Shown piece by piece: positions 24,428-33,835 of a DNA stretch of 64,000 nt (its first letter is position 1; each line of letters starts with the position of its first letter). Below the pieces are notes generated by a model. The model saw only the letters and a program-made list of their open reading frames with translations, was not told the DNA's origin and did no database searches. This DNA is from Chersky-840 sp036511675 (GTDB lineage: Bacteria; Actinomycetota; Acidimicrobiia; Acidimicrobiales; UBA8190): NCBI GenBank assembly GCA_036511675.1, contig DATCBU010000097.1, forward strand, positions 22,186-86,185, read 5' to 3'. A program made the translations under genes and the position numbers.

Positions 24428-25546
24428 GTGGACTTCTCCTTCACCGAGGAGCAGGAGGCTGTCAGGGAGCTGGCGTCGCGTATTTTCTCCGATCTCGCCA
24501 CGCCCGAACGCCTGCGAGAGATCGAGGACACCGAAGAGCGCTTCGACACCAAGCTGTGGGGCGAGCTCGCCTCGGCCGGGTTGCTCGGCATCTGGCTCCC
24601 CGAATCCGTGGGCGGCGCCGGCCTCGGGTTCGTGGCGGCCGGCATCGTGGCCGAGGAGTCGGGCCGGGTTGCCGCCGCCGTGCCCTATGTGGCCAGTGCG
24701 GTCCTCGGGGCCGGCCCCATCGCCGAGTTCGGCGACGCCGACCAACAGCGTCGCTGGCTCGAGCCCATGGTGGCCGGCGACCTGGTCCTCAGTGCCGCCC
24801 TCGTGGAACAAGGCGGCGACCCCTTCAGCCCGCACACCACGGCCACACGGCAAGGCGACGAGTGGCGGATCGACGGCACCAAGTCATTCGTCCCCGCCGG
24901 CATGATGGCCGGCGCGGTGGTGGTGTCGGCTCGCACCGACGACGGCATCGGGCTGTTCGTCGTCGACCCTCGTGCCCCGGGTGTGACGCGTCGTGCCCAG
25001 GAGGCCACCAGCCGGCAGATCGAAGCCGAGCTCGAGATGTCGGGAGTCGTGGTGGGTGCCGGTGACGTCCTCGTGGCCGGGCCCGGGGGCGCCGACGCGC
25101 TGCGGTGGCTGCTCGAGCACGCCGAGGCGGCCCTGTGTCTGTGCGTGGCCGGGGCGTGTGACGCCGCGGTCAAGCTCACGGCGCAGTACACCATCACCCG
25201 CGAGCAGTTCGGAAAGCCCATCGCCACGTTCCAGGCGGTGGGCCAGCGCGCCGCTGACGCCTACATCGACGCCGAGGCCGTCCGGCTCACGGCGTGGCAG
25301 GCGGCGTGGCGCCTGGCCGAGGGCTTGGCCGCCTCGAGCGAGGTGGCCGTGGCCAAGTACTGGGCCGACGAGGGCGGCCAACGCGTCGTGCACGCCGCCC
25401 AGCATCTCCACGGCGGCATGGGTGTGGACCGGGACTACCCACTGCACCGGTACTACCTTCTCACCAAGCATCTGGCGCTGACCCTCGGGGGCGCCACCAC
25501 CAGCCTCCTCCGACTGGGCGAGGTGCTCGCCACCGAGCCCGCCTGA
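24428..25546 (+). CDS. Acyl-CoA dehydrogenase, FadE27/ChsE5-like partner subunit
   Basis: 372 residues. N-terminus VDFSFTEEQEAVRELASRIF, middle domain divergent, and C-terminus AYIDAEAVRLTAWQAAWR and VHAAQHLHGGMGVDRDYPLHRYY typical of the ACAD fold. The FAD and catalytic positions are less conserved than in its upstream partner, as expected for the non-catalytic or half-site subunit of heteromeric steroid acyl-CoA dehydrogenases (ChsE4-ChsE5). A GTG start with AGAAAGAGAG upstream. Gene order and spacing (14 bases) support a complex with the 23238-24413 product. Confidence 0.8.
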   Translation: MDFSFTEEQEAVRELASRIFSDLATPERLREIEDTEERFDTKLWGELASAGLLGIWLPESVGGAGLGFVAAGIVAEESGRVAAAVPYVASAVLGAGPIAEFGDADQQRRWLEPMVAGDLVLSAALVEQGGDPFSPHTTATRQGDEWRIDGTKSFVPAGMMAGAVVVSARTDDGIGLFVVDPRAPGVTRRAQEATSRQIEAELEMSGVVVGAGDVLVAGPGGADALRWLLEHAEAALCLCVAGACDAAVKLTAQYTITREQFGKPIATFQAVGQRAADAYIDAEAVRLTAWQAAWRLAEGLAASSEVAVAKYWADEGGQRVVHAAQHLHGGMGVDRDYPLHRYYLLTKHLALTLGGATTSLLRLGEVLATEPA

Positions 25547-25562
25547 TCCTGCTCCTCGGCGC

Positions 25563-26609
25563 CTAGGCGATGCCGTGCACCGTGGCGCCGTCGAGCTCGC
25601 GCACGAAGTCGGCACCGAGAGCCTGTGACGGGGTGTAGGCGCCGGGCGCCACGGTCCCGGTGCCGAGCCGCTGGGCGATGCGCACCACCGAGTCGGCGGT
25701 GAGGTCGTAGGGGTCGAGGGTGGTGACCGTCGCCGTGGCGGTTTTCCCCGCGGCGTCGGTGACCTGACCCCACAGCTGTCCCCGCGTCTTCGCCCGCGTC
25801 TCGGCGGTTGGTCCCGGCAGTCTTCCCGCGGCGCGTTTCAACAGGCTCTGGACCACACGGGTGCGCGTGGCTGCCCCCGCCACCTGCGCCAAGGCCATCA
25901 TGGGTGCGATGGCGGCGGGCATGGCCGCGTACACCACGATGTCCCCGATGCCCGTGGAGTGATACGCGGTCGCCACATCGCCCCAGGCGATGGCGTGCAC
26001 CTCGGCGCGCCCGTCGGCGAACTCGACCTGGCGATGGCGGCGGTCGGGGGGAACGGGGCCGATGACGCCGCCCACCCGGGCCCTGCCCGCGGTGCCCAGT
26101 GACTCCATGGCGGTCTTGGCCGTGCCCGGGCTCACGCCCCCCGAGGCGCGCAGCGCCAGCTCGAGGCGCACCGAGCCCGGCAGTGCCCGGGCCAGCAACC
26201 CGGCCAGGCAGTCCGAGGGCACGACGTCGAACCCGGCTCCCGGCAGGAGAACGACCCCGGCCCGGCGGGCCTCCTCGTCGCGGGCGAGCACGGCCTCGAA
26301 CACGTCGATCTCCCCGGTGATGTCGAGGTAGTGCGTGCCGGTGGCGAGACACGCGTCCACCATGGGCTGCGACGTCGACGAGAACGGCCCCGCGCAGTGG
26401 GCCACCACGTCGATGCCCTTGAGCGCGGTCCGGAGCTCTGTGGGGTCCGACAGGTTCACGGTGCGGTACTCGAGCTCGAAGCGCTCGCCCAGTTCACGCA
26501 GGCGCCGCCCGTCGCGCCCCGCGATCACGGGGAGCTCGCCGCGCTCGGCCGCCAGTGCCGCCACCAGGCGTCCGGTGTAGCCGTACGCGCCGTAGATCAT
26601 CCAGCTCAA
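25563..26609 (-). CDS. Saccharopine dehydrogenase-like NAD(P)-binding protein
   Basis: 348 residues. The N-terminal Rossmann domain begins at once (MIYGAYGYTGRLVAALAA), followed by IAGRDGRRLRELGERF, VVAHCAGPFS and YLDITGE, the pattern of saccharopine dehydrogenase-like/trans-enoyl reductase proteins. The C-terminal two thirds lack lysine-pathway features. Related actinobacterial proteins act as trans-acting enoyl reductases in lipid synthesis, but specificity is not clear. A TTG start is proposed because GAGGTG lies five bases before it; an ATG three codons later is possible. It converges with the FadE27-like gene. Confidence 0.75.
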   Translation of the reverse strand: MSWMIYGAYGYTGRLVAALAAERGELPVIAGRDGRRLRELGERFELEYRTVNLSDPTELRTALKGIDVVAHCAGPFSSTSQPMVDACLATGTHYLDITGEIDVFEAVLARDEEARRAGVVLLPGAGFDVVPSDCLAGLLARALPGSVRLELALRASGGVSPGTAKTAMESLGTAGRARVGGVIGPVPPDRRHRQVEFADGRAEVHAIAWGDVATAYHSTGIGDIVVYAAMPAAIAPMMALAQVAGAATRTRVVQSLLKRAAGRLPGPTAETRAKTRGQLWGQVTDAAGKTATATVTTLDPYDLTADSVVRIAQRLGTGTVAPGAYTPSQALGADFVRELDGATVHGIA

Positions 26610-26792
26610 CGTGTCACCTCGGTGCTCGGTACGACCGCAGGCTCACCCTACCGGGCGCCGTTCGGACTGTCTCTCTCGGGCTCGGTCAGGAGCACGCCCA
26701 TGCGCTCAATTGTCACACCCGGTGATCGCCAGCTCGACGCATCCTCCTAGCGATCGCCCCAACGACCGCGGCTCGATGCTCCGAGCTGACGG

Positions 26793-26798
26793 TACGAT
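26793..26798 (+). promoter_or_regulatory. -10 element, leaderless transcript of the metallopeptidase gene
   Basis: TACGAT ends six bases before the GTG at 26805. No ribosome-binding site is present. Confidence 0.55.
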
Positions 26799-26804
26799 CG
26801 AGTC

Positions 26805-27152
26805 GTGATCACCGTCTCTCCCCAACGTTTCGAGGAGCTGGTGGGCGATGCACTGGCGGGGCTTCCCCCGCAGTTCGCCGGGGCCATGGAAAACGTGGCG
26901 GTGATCGTGGAGGATCACGCCCAAGGACGCAACCTGTTCGGGCTCTATGAGGGTGTGCCGCTCACCCGTCGGGGCCCGCTGAGCTACGCCGGGGTGATGC
27001 CCGACCGCATCACGCTCTATCAGGACACGATCTCCGAGCACTGCCTCGACGAACAGCAATTGATCGAGCAGATCCGCAAGACCGTCATCCACGAGGTGGC
27101 GCACCATTTCGGCATCGGGGATCCCCGGCTGGAGGAGCTCGGGTGGGCATGA
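26805..27152 (+). CDS. Zincin-like metallopeptidase family protein (COG3824 type)
   Basis: 115 residues. The zinc-binding signature HEVAHHFGI near residue 97 (two His plus catalytic Glu) is close to the C-terminus, followed by GDPRLEELG, whose acidic residues could complete the site. Short bacterial zincins of this size are widespread in actinobacteria and have unknown substrates. The GTG start follows a TACGAT -10 element by six bases. Its stop overlaps the next gene's start (ATGA), so both are made from one message. Confidence 0.8.
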   Translation: MITVSPQRFEELVGDALAGLPPQFAGAMENVAVIVEDHAQGRNLFGLYEGVPLTRRGPLSYAGVMPDRITLYQDTISEHCLDEQQLIEQIRKTVIHEVAHHFGIGDPRLEELGWA

Positions 27153-27976
27153 GCACGCCGCACGCCCACCCCACCAAGGCCGATGCCTTTCTTGCTCTGC
27201 ACGCCGGGCCCTCCCCACTGCTCCTTCCCAATCCGTGGGACCAGGGCTCGGCCCGCCTGTTCGCCTGGCTCGGCTTCGAAGCCCTGGCCACCACCAGCAG
27301 CGGCTACGCCGCGACACTGGGGCGATTGGACGGCTCGCTGGACCGAGCGGCGGTGATAGCACACGCGGCTGCCATCGTGGGCGCCACGGATCTGCCCGTG
27401 TCCGCTGATCTCGAGAACGGGTTCGGGGATGATCCGGGCGCCGTGGCTCACACGGTGCGCCTGGCCCTCGAGGCCGGGTTGGCGGGATGTTCGATCGAAG
27501 ACTTCACGGGCCGGCCCGAGGATCCGATCTACGACGTCACGTTGGCCGAGGAGAGGATGGCGGCCGCATCCGAGACGGCTCATGCCGGACCGGCGCCACT
27601 CGTGCTCACCGGCCGGGCCGAGAACTACCTCCACGGCCGTCCCGATCTCGAGGACACCATCGCGCGCCTCCAGGCCTACGAGCGCGCCGGAGCGGACGTG
27701 CTGTACGCGCCCGGGCTCACCCGGCTCGACGACATCGTCCAGGTCGTCGCCAGCGTGCACCGACCCGTCAACGTGCTGGCCCGACCGGGCGGTCCCACGG
27801 TCTCGGCGCTCGCCGGCGCCGGGGTCGCCCGTATCTCTGTGGGGGGCGCCCTGTGCTTCGCCGCCATCGGTGCGGTGGTGGAAGCGGCCCAGGAGCTCCA
27901 ACAACACGGCACCTACGGGTTTCTCGACCGTGCCGCCGTCGGTGTCAAGGCAGCGCGCGCCGCCTTCGCGCCCTGA
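27149..27976 (+). CDS. Isocitrate lyase/PEP mutase family protein
   Basis: 275 residues. TIM-barrel fold of the ICL/PEPM superfamily: LLLPNPWDQGSARL, TTSSGYAATLG, the metal-binding VSADLENGFGDDP and CSIEDFTG are typical. There is no KKCGH motif, so it is not an isocitrate lyase. Members closest in pattern are carboxyphosphonoenolpyruvate mutase-like or oxaloacetate decarboxylase-like enzymes that cleave or form C-C or C-P bonds next to a keto acid. Coupled to the upstream zincin gene by a four-base overlap. Confidence 0.82.
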   Translation: MSTPHAHPTKADAFLALHAGPSPLLLPNPWDQGSARLFAWLGFEALATTSSGYAATLGRLDGSLDRAAVIAHAAAIVGATDLPVSADLENGFGDDPGAVAHTVRLALEAGLAGCSIEDFTGRPEDPIYDVTLAEERMAAASETAHAGPAPLVLTGRAENYLHGRPDLEDTIARLQAYERAGADVLYAPGLTRLDDIVQVVASVHRPVNVLARPGGPTVSALAGAGVARISVGGALCFAAIGAVVEAAQELQQHGTYGFLDRAAVGVKAARAAFAP

Positions 27977-28003
27977 GCCCCAGCCTTCGGGCCGGGCAGC
28001 CAG

Positions 28004-29038
28004 CTACAACAGGAATTCCGCCATCATGCGCAACGTGTCGGCGCTGCCCGCCACGAGCAGCGTGGTGGCGATGGACTCCTGCCACGCCGCCAGCTCGTCG
28101 TGGATCTTCTGGCGCGGGCCGATGAGGGCGATCTTCTCCACCATCGAGGTGGGCACGGCCGCGGCGGCCTCGTCCTTGTGGCCGTCGAGGTAGAGCTCCT
28201 GGATCTTGTGCGCCTCGGCCTCGAAGCCCATGCGGACGAACACGTCGAAGTGGAAGTTCATCTCCTTGGCCCCCATCCCCCCGATGTAGAGGGCCAACAT
28301 GGGCCGGTACAGATCGGCGGCCTGCTCGACGTCGTCGTCGACCACGACGGGGCAGAAGGCGATCACCTCGAAGTCCGCGGCGCTGTGCCTGGCCCCGGGC
28401 CGGGCGAAGCCCTCGTCGAGGGCGGTGGAGAACTCACCCATGTGGGCAGGGGAGAAGAAGATCGGGAACCACCCGTCGGCGATCTCCGCCGCCAGTGCCA
28501 CGTTCTTGGGCCCCTCGGCCCCGAGTACGATCGGGATGTCGTTGCGCAGGGGGTGGACGATGGCCTTGAGCGGCTTGCCCAGGCCCGTGCCTCCCGGATA
28601 CGGCAAGGGATAGTGGGGCCCGACGTTGGTCACCGGAGCCTGGCGGGCGAGCACCTGGCGCACGATCGAGACGTACTCGCGCGTCCGGGCCAAAGGCTTG
28701 GGGAAGGGCTGGCCGTACCAGCCCTCGACGACCTGCGGCCCTGACACTCCCAGGCCCAGCACGAGTCGTCCCCCGCACAGATGGTCGAGGGTCAGTGCCG
28801 CCATGGCCATGGCGGTGGGGGTCCGCGCCGACAGTTGGCACAGGGCCGTGCCCAGGCGGACTTGTGTGGTGCGCGAGCCCCACCATGCCAACGGGGTCAG
28901 GGCGTCGGACCCGTAGGCCTCCGCTGTCCACACCGAGTCGAAGCCCAGGCGCTCGGCCTCGGCCACCAGTTCCGGGGCGTTGGCGGGCGGACCGGCGCCC
29001 CAATACCCGAGTTGCAGTCCCAGCTTCAGGCTCGTCAT
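28004..29038 (-). CDS. LLM-class F420-dependent oxidoreductase, Rv3520c-like
   Basis: 344 residues. Luciferase-like TIM barrel: KLGLQLGYWGAGPP start, FDSVWTAEAYGSDALTPLAWWG, VRLGTALCQLSARTP, GLGVSGPQVVEGWYGQPF. This closely follows the TIGR03559/Rv3520c type as I recall it, a putative F420-dependent enzyme found in the mycobacterial cholesterol regulon. It would use F420 (or FMN) to reduce or oxidise a steroid-related intermediate; the reaction is not established. The ATG at 29038 opens 28 bases after the stop of a second LLM gene, and both follow CYP125 in the same direction. Confidence 0.85.
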   Translation of the reverse strand: MTSLKLGLQLGYWGAGPPANAPELVAEAERLGFDSVWTAEAYGSDALTPLAWWGSRTTQVRLGTALCQLSARTPTAMAMAALTLDHLCGGRLVLGLGVSGPQVVEGWYGQPFPKPLARTREYVSIVRQVLARQAPVTNVGPHYPLPYPGGTGLGKPLKAIVHPLRNDIPIVLGAEGPKNVALAAEIADGWFPIFFSPAHMGEFSTALDEGFARPGARHSAADFEVIAFCPVVVDDDVEQAADLYRPMLALYIGGMGAKEMNFHFDVFVRMGFEAEAHKIQELYLDGHKDEAAAAVPTSMVEKIALIGPRQKIHDELAAWQESIATTLLVAGSADTLRMMAEFLL

Positions 29039-29066
29039 CGGGCCCTCCTGTCGGCGTGAGGTGTCG

Positions 29067-29975
29067 TCATCCCATCTTGGCCACGATCTCGTCGGCAAAG
29101 CGCGCCGACGCGTCGAGCCGGACCTGCAATTGCATCTCGGGGGGGGCTGTGGCGTCCACCTTGGCCACCATGGCCGGCGCACACAGGGTGTCGGTGACCC
29201 CGAAGTCCTCCTCGAAGCTCCGGTACAGATCGGCATCGGGCTTGGCCCACAGCGACAGGTAGATCGAGAACGGCTCGTGCTCACGCCCTGCCCGGCGCCG
29301 CTGTTCGGCCAACTCGCCGAGGTACGTCCGGGCCTGGTCCGGTTGGTAGGCGCCGGCCGCCACCCAGCCGTCGCACAGCGAGGCCGCCCGGCGCAGCGCG
29401 GGGGCGGAGTGCCCGCCCCCGATGATGGGGATCGGGCCCGGGGGCGAGGGCTCCATCTTCATGGCGGGGACGTCGTAGTGCGGACCGTGGTACTCGACCC
29501 ATCCCCCTGCCCACAGGGCTCGCAGGGCGGGGATCATGTCGTCGAGCCGCTTTCCCCGGGTGTGGAAGTCCTGTCCGGTCGCCACGAACTCCTCTTCACA
29601 CCACCCCACTCCCACGCCGAGCGCCACTCGACCTTGGGAGAGCACCGCGGCGGTGCCCACCTGCTTCGCCACCGTCATGAGGTCGCGTGCCGGTGCGATG
29701 TAGACCCCTGTCGTGAACTCGAGATTCCGGGTCACAGCCGCCATGGCGGAGATGAGGCACCATGCGTCGGGCCAGTGCGTGTCGGGATCCCAGTGGTCCC
29801 CGAACCCCGGGGCGCCGTCCTCGCGCGTGGAGTACGTGTAGCGCGACTGGCGGTCGCGGGGGAAGAACATGTGGTCCGACACGTACATCCCGGCATAGCC
29901 CTGCTCGTCGGCGGCCTTGGCCAACTCGAGGGTGTGCAGGGTCGGGAGGAACGTCACCGCTTGATGAAATCGCAC
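29067..29975 (-). CDS. LLM-class F420-dependent oxidoreductase (TIGR03619-like)
   Basis: 302 residues. The luciferase-like fold is plain: VTFLPTLHTLELAKAADEQGY, MYVSDHMFFP, ITRNLEFTTGVYIAP-like strand, GRVALGVGVGWCEEEF, and PIPIIGGGHSAPALRRAA. This last Gly-rich region binds the flavin or F420 phosphate. It is more distantly related to the neighbouring LLM at 28004 than a recent duplicate would be. It lies 47 bases after the CYP125 stop and upstream of the Rv3520c-like gene, so the three form a leftward operon under the operator at 31349-31362. Confidence 0.85.
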   Translation of the reverse strand: MRFHQAVTFLPTLHTLELAKAADEQGYAGMYVSDHMFFPRDRQSRYTYSTREDGAPGFGDHWDPDTHWPDAWCLISAMAAVTRNLEFTTGVYIAPARDLMTVAKQVGTAAVLSQGRVALGVGVGWCEEEFVATGQDFHTRGKRLDDMIPALRALWAGGWVEYHGPHYDVPAMKMEPSPPGPIPIIGGGHSAPALRRAASLCDGWVAAGAYQPDQARTYLGELAEQRRRAGREHEPFSIYLSLWAKPDADLYRSFEEDFGVTDTLCAPAMVAKVDATAPPEMQLQVRLDASARFADEIVAKMG

Positions 29976-30022
29976 AAAACCAGCCTCTCCTCGGTCGCCC
30001 GTCGCTGCCGGCGACCCGCTCG

Positions 30023-31255
30023 TCAGCGTCCGACCGGTGCGCCCGGGCTGAAGGCGATTGGAAGGTGCTTCACGCCGTTGATGAACGCCGACTGGAGTCG
30101 CTTCGCCTCCCCGTCGAGGCGCATGTCGGGCATGCGGTCGAGGAGATGCTGGAACATGACCCGGATTTCCATCCGGGCCAGGTTCGTTCCCAGGCAGAAG
30201 TGCGGTCCGCCACCGCCGAAGGCCATGTGTGGGTTTGGGGACCGGCCGATGTCGAACGTGTCGGGGTTCTCGAAGATGTCCTCGTCACGGTTGGCCGAGA
30301 TGTGGAAGAAGACCACCTTCTGGTCCTCTTCGATGTGCTGGCCACGGATCTCCACGGGTCCGGTGGTCTGGCGGCGGAAGTTCATGACGGGGGTCACGAA
30401 ACGCAGCATCTCGTCGGTGGCGGTCGGCAGGAGTGAGCGGTCGGCGAGCAGGCGCTGCCACTGGTCGGGGTTCTGGAAGAAGGCGTGCATCGCCCCCGAG
30501 ATCAGGTTGCGCGTCGTTTCGTTGCCGGCCACCGTGAGGAGCAGGAAGAAGAGCTCGAGCTCGAGCTCCGAAAGCTGGTCGCCATCGACCTCGACGTTGG
30601 CGAGCACGCTCATGAGGTCGTCGGCCGGTTTGGCCTTCTTCTGGGCGAAGAGCTCCGCCGCGTAAGTGAAGAGCTCGATGGCCGCCTCGCCGGCGTAGTT
30701 CTCGCCGTCGGCATTGGTCTGGAACTCGGGATCCTCTTGTCCGATCATCCGGTTGGACCAGTCGAACATGTTGTGACGGTCGGCCTGGGGTACGCCGAGG
30801 AGATCGGCAATGACCTGGAGCGGGAGCTCGGCGGAGATGTCGGTGACGAAGTCGGCTTCGCCTTTCTCGATGACGGCGTCGATGATCTCGTCGGCCGTCT
30901 TGTGGATCTTCTCCTCGAGGGAGTTCACCATGCGCGGGGTGAAGCCCTTGTTCACCAGACGCCGGTAGCGCGTGTGCAGAGGAGGGTCCATGTTCAGCAT
31001 CATGAGACGCTGCTGCTCGAGCTGCTCGTCGGGCATCTCCCACAGCAACGTGGCCCGCTTGGCCGAGGAGAAGTGCTCGTAGTCCCGATTCACCGCAACG
31101 CAATCGTCGTACTTGGTCACGGCCCAGAACCCGGGGCCCTCGGGCTCCTCGTGCCAGTACACCGGCGCCTGGCGCCTGAGCTCGGCGAACCAAGCGTGAG
31201 GCACGTCCGAGACGAAATTCGTCGAGTCGATCAGGTCGATCTCGCTGAGCTCCAT
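30023..31255 (-). CDS. cyp125: Cytochrome P450, CYP125-like steroid C26/C27-hydroxylase
   Basis: 410 residues, complete P450. I-helix AGNETT (243-248), ExxR at 282-285 (EMLR) and the haem loop FGGGGPHFCLG with Cys354. The N-terminal part (FWAVTKYDDCVAV, FSSAKRATLLW, LNMDPPLHTRYRRLVNKGFTPRMV) resembles CYP125/CYP142 enzymes that oxidise the terminal side-chain carbon of cholesterol or cholestenone to the acid. The gene is divergent from the igr-like operon, as in M. tuberculosis where cyp125 heads the igr genes. GAGGAGGA lies before the ATG. A KstR-type site with one mismatch is about 95 bases upstream. Confidence 0.82.
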   Translation of the reverse strand: MELSEIDLIDSTNFVSDVPHAWFAELRRQAPVYWHEEPEGPGFWAVTKYDDCVAVNRDYEHFSSAKRATLLWEMPDEQLEQQRLMMLNMDPPLHTRYRRLVNKGFTPRMVNSLEEKIHKTADEIIDAVIEKGEADFVTDISAELPLQVIADLLGVPQADRHNMFDWSNRMIGQEDPEFQTNADGENYAGEAAIELFTYAAELFAQKKAKPADDLMSVLANVEVDGDQLSELELELFFLLLTVAGNETTRNLISGAMHAFFQNPDQWQRLLADRSLLPTATDEMLRFVTPVMNFRRQTTGPVEIRGQHIEEDQKVVFFHISANRDEDIFENPDTFDIGRSPNPHMAFGGGGPHFCLGTNLARMEIRVMFQHLLDRMPDMRLDGEAKRLQSAFINGVKHLPIAFSPGAPVGR

Positions 31256-31348
31256 GGCCGGTCCTCCTCGGATGCGTCCGGCGTCCCGGCCCGAGGTGCT
31301 CGAGCCGTGGCCGAGGATCCCCGCCCGCCGTAGGGCCGGCCACGTTTT

Positions 31349-31362
31349 CAGAACGTGTTCCA
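31349..31362. promoter_or_regulatory. KstR-type operator, one mismatch
   Basis: CAGAACGTGTTCCA differs from TnnAACnnGTTnnA only at the first fixed base. It is upstream of the P450 gene on the minus strand, 94 bases from its ATG. Confidence 0.6.
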
Positions 31363-31515
31363 GTCATGATACGCCGCCGCCCCGACCCCGGCCAACAGGG
31401 ACGGCCGGATCCCACAGGCGCGCTACCAGGCCGTCGCGACCTGGTGTCGGCAGCCGCCCGGGCACGTGGGCAACCGATTGTCGCGGGCCGCGGTGCGGCT
31501 GGTACGGTGCCAAAC

Positions 31516-31529
31516 TAGAACGAGTTATA
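31516..31529. promoter_or_regulatory. KstR-type operator, perfect match
   Basis: TAGAACGAGTTATA matches TnnAACnnGTTnnA at all fixed bases. It lies about 100 bases before the FadE29-like gene, in the region shared with the divergent P450 promoter. Confidence 0.72.
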
Positions 31530-31628
31530 GCGACGAGCCCCTGCTGCAGCGGTGAGTCACGGCAGCAAACGAGCCCACGCGATGGCCGGGACCGGGCAAC
31601 CGGCTCGGACCGGTGGTAGGAGGGCGCC

Positions 31629-32807
31629 ATGTTCCTGGAGGAGAGCCCCGAGCAGCTGGCCCTGCGCCAGGAGCTGCGCGCGTACTACGCCGAGCTGCTC
31701 ACCGACGAGGTGCGCCGGGGCATCGGCGAGGTGGGCGAGGGCGGCGAGCTGTGGCGCCAGGTCGTGGGCCGCATCGGCAAGGACGGGTGGCTGGGTATCG
31801 GATGGCCCAAGGAGTTCGGGGGCCAGGGCCGTCCCGCCACCGACCAGTTCATCTTCTTCGACGAGACCCGGCGGGCGAGCGCGCCGTTCCCGTTCGTGAC
31901 CGTCAACACCGTGGGCCCCACGATCATGCGGTTCGGCACCGAGGAGCAGAAGTCGTTCTTCCTCCCCGCCATCCTGGCCGGTGAGGTCAATTTCGCCATC
32001 GGCTACACCGAGCCCGAAGCGGGCACCGACCTCGCCTCGCTCCAGACGCGGGCCGTGCGTGACGGCGACGAGTACGTCGTGAACGGCGCCAAGGTCTTCA
32101 CGAGCGGGGCCGACATGGCGGACTACATCTGGTTGGCGGTGCGCACCAACCCCGATGCGCCCAAGCACAAGGGCATCTCCATCCTGGCCATGTCCACCGG
32201 CTCGCCGGGTTTCTCGTGGAGTCCCATCGTCACGGTGGCGGGTGCCAGGACCACGGCCACCTACTACGCCGACGTCCGGGTGCCGGTCGACCAACTGGTG
32301 GGGGCCGAGAACGAGGGCTGGCGCATGATCACCACGCAGCTCAACCACGAGCGCGTGGGCCTGGCGGCGTGGAGCGGCTTCGCCTCGCAGCTCTACGAGG
32401 AAGTCGCGGCGTGGGCGGCGGCCACGGTCACCCCCGACGGCCCCACCGTGCTCGACCTGGGGTGGGTGCAGGCGGACCTGGCCCGGTGCCGGGCCGAGCT
32501 CGAGGCCATGTACCTCCTCAACTGGCGCATGGCGACGGCGCTGTCGGCCGACACCATGAGCCCGGCCGACTCCTCGACGGTGAAGGTGTTCGGGGTGGAG
32601 CGCAGCATCGACATCTACCGGCGCCTGCTCGGCATCGTGGGGGCGGGTGGCTATCTCTCCCCCGACTCTCCCGGGGCGGTGCTGGCGGGCCGGCTCGAGC
32701 GCACCGCCCGCCACGCCCAGATCAATACCTTCGGCGGGGGCGTCAACGAGATCCAGCGCGAGATCGTGGCCATGGCCGGCCTGGGCATGACCCGGGCGGC
32801 GCGGTGA
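31629..32807 (+). CDS. fadE29: Acyl-CoA dehydrogenase, FadE29/ChsE2-like
   Basis: 392 residues. Closely patterned on FadE29 (ChsE2): GRIGKDGWLGIGWPKEFGG, NFAIGYTEPEAGTDLASL, VNGAKVFTSGADMADYIW, HKGISIL, MITTQLNHERV and TFGGGVNEIQRE. In mycobacteria ChsE1-ChsE2 dehydrogenates the propionyl side chain of 3-oxo-chol-type C22 steroid CoA esters. TAGGAGGG before the ATG is a strong ribosome-binding site. First gene of the igr-type operon; the next start overlaps this stop (GTGA). It shares about the same architecture as the 23238 product, so the genome has two steroid ACAD pairs. Confidence 0.85.
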   Translation: MFLEESPEQLALRQELRAYYAELLTDEVRRGIGEVGEGGELWRQVVGRIGKDGWLGIGWPKEFGGQGRPATDQFIFFDETRRASAPFPFVTVNTVGPTIMRFGTEEQKSFFLPAILAGEVNFAIGYTEPEAGTDLASLQTRAVRDGDEYVVNGAKVFTSGADMADYIWLAVRTNPDAPKHKGISILAMSTGSPGFSWSPIVTVAGARTTATYYADVRVPVDQLVGAENEGWRMITTQLNHERVGLAAWSGFASQLYEEVAAWAAATVTPDGPTVLDLGWVQADLARCRAELEAMYLLNWRMATALSADTMSPADSSTVKVFGVERSIDIYRRLLGIVGAGGYLSPDSPGAVLAGRLERTARHAQINTFGGGVNEIQREIVAMAGLGMTRAAR

Positions 32808-33835
32808 GCCTGGTGACACCCGAACACGGCGCGTCGCACGACGCCGAGGCGCTGCTGGCCCGGCTGCGCGCCTTCGAGGGCAAGCCCAGCGGACCACCGA
32901 TGGAGGGGCGCGACGAGGTCAACCAGGCCATGATCCGGCACTGGGTCGACGCCATGGGCGACGAGAACCCCGTCTACGTCGATGCGCAGTCGGCCCGGGA
33001 GAACGGTTTCCCGGGGGTGGTGGCCCCGCCCACCATGCTCCAGGCGTGGACCATGCGCGGCCTTCTCTCCCAGCCCGGGGGCGCCTGGCAGGCGCCGCGC
33101 CATGCGTCGGGCGAAGTATCGGCGCAAGAGCAACTCTTCGACATCTTCAACGCGGCGGGGTTCACCTCGGTGGTGGCGACCAACTGCGACCAGGAGTACG
33201 TCCGGCCCATCGTGCTGGGGGACCAGTTGACGGTGACATCGGTCATCGACTCGGTGTCGCCCGAGAAACACACCGGCCTGGGTGACGGGCATTTCGTGAC
33301 CACCCGTCTGGAATTCACCGACCAACACGGTGAGCGGGTGGCCACCATGCGCTTCCGCATCCTGCGGTTCCGGCCCCAGGCGCCCAAGCCCAAGGTCGAC
33401 GCCTCTGTGCGGCCCCGGCCCGCCATCACGCACGACATCGCCTTCTTCTTCGAGGGCGCCCGACAGGGGAACCTGCTCATCCAACGCTGTGCGGAGTGCG
33501 GGGTGTTGCGCCATCCACCTCGCCCGGCGTGTGCGTCGTGCGGCTCCTTCGAGTGGGACACGGTGGCCTCGAGCGGGCGGGGGACGGTCTACAGCTTCGT
33601 CGTCGTCCATCACCCTCAGGTCGGCGGCTTCGACTACCCCCTGCCCATCGCCGTGGTCGAGCTCGAGGAGGGGACACGCCTGGTGGGAGACCTGATAGGC
33701 GTCGATCCCGTCGCCGTGGAGATCGGGATGCCGGTGGTGGTCGAGATGGTGGCCGTCGACGACGAGCTCACCATCCCGATGTTCCGACCCGCATCCCCCG
33801 GTGCCGTCGTCGGCGGCAAGGCAGGGGTGGCCTGA
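32804..33835 (+). CDS. chsH2: ChsH2-like MaoC hydratase/DUF35 fusion
   Basis: 343 residues in two parts. The N-terminal MaoC-like half (about 25-200) begins FEGKPSGPPMEGRDEVNQAMIRHWVDAMGDENPVY and carries the hot-dog fold. The C-terminal DUF35 half (about 215-325) has a zinc ribbon, CAECG and CASCG, followed by an OB fold. In M. tuberculosis ChsH1-ChsH2 hydrates the C17 propenoyl side chain, and the DUF35 domain binds and activates the aldolase Ltp2. All three partners are encoded here in the same operon. The GTG start overlaps the FadE29-like stop. Confidence 0.88.
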   Translation: MSLVTPEHGASHDAEALLARLRAFEGKPSGPPMEGRDEVNQAMIRHWVDAMGDENPVYVDAQSARENGFPGVVAPPTMLQAWTMRGLLSQPGGAWQAPRHASGEVSAQEQLFDIFNAAGFTSVVATNCDQEYVRPIVLGDQLTVTSVIDSVSPEKHTGLGDGHFVTTRLEFTDQHGERVATMRFRILRFRPQAPKPKVDASVRPRPAITHDIAFFFEGARQGNLLIQRCAECGVLRHPPRPACASCGSFEWDTVASSGRGTVYSFVVVHHPQVGGFDYPLPIAVVELEEGTRLVGDLIGVDPVAVEIGMPVVVEMVAVDDELTIPMFRPASPGAVVGGKAGVA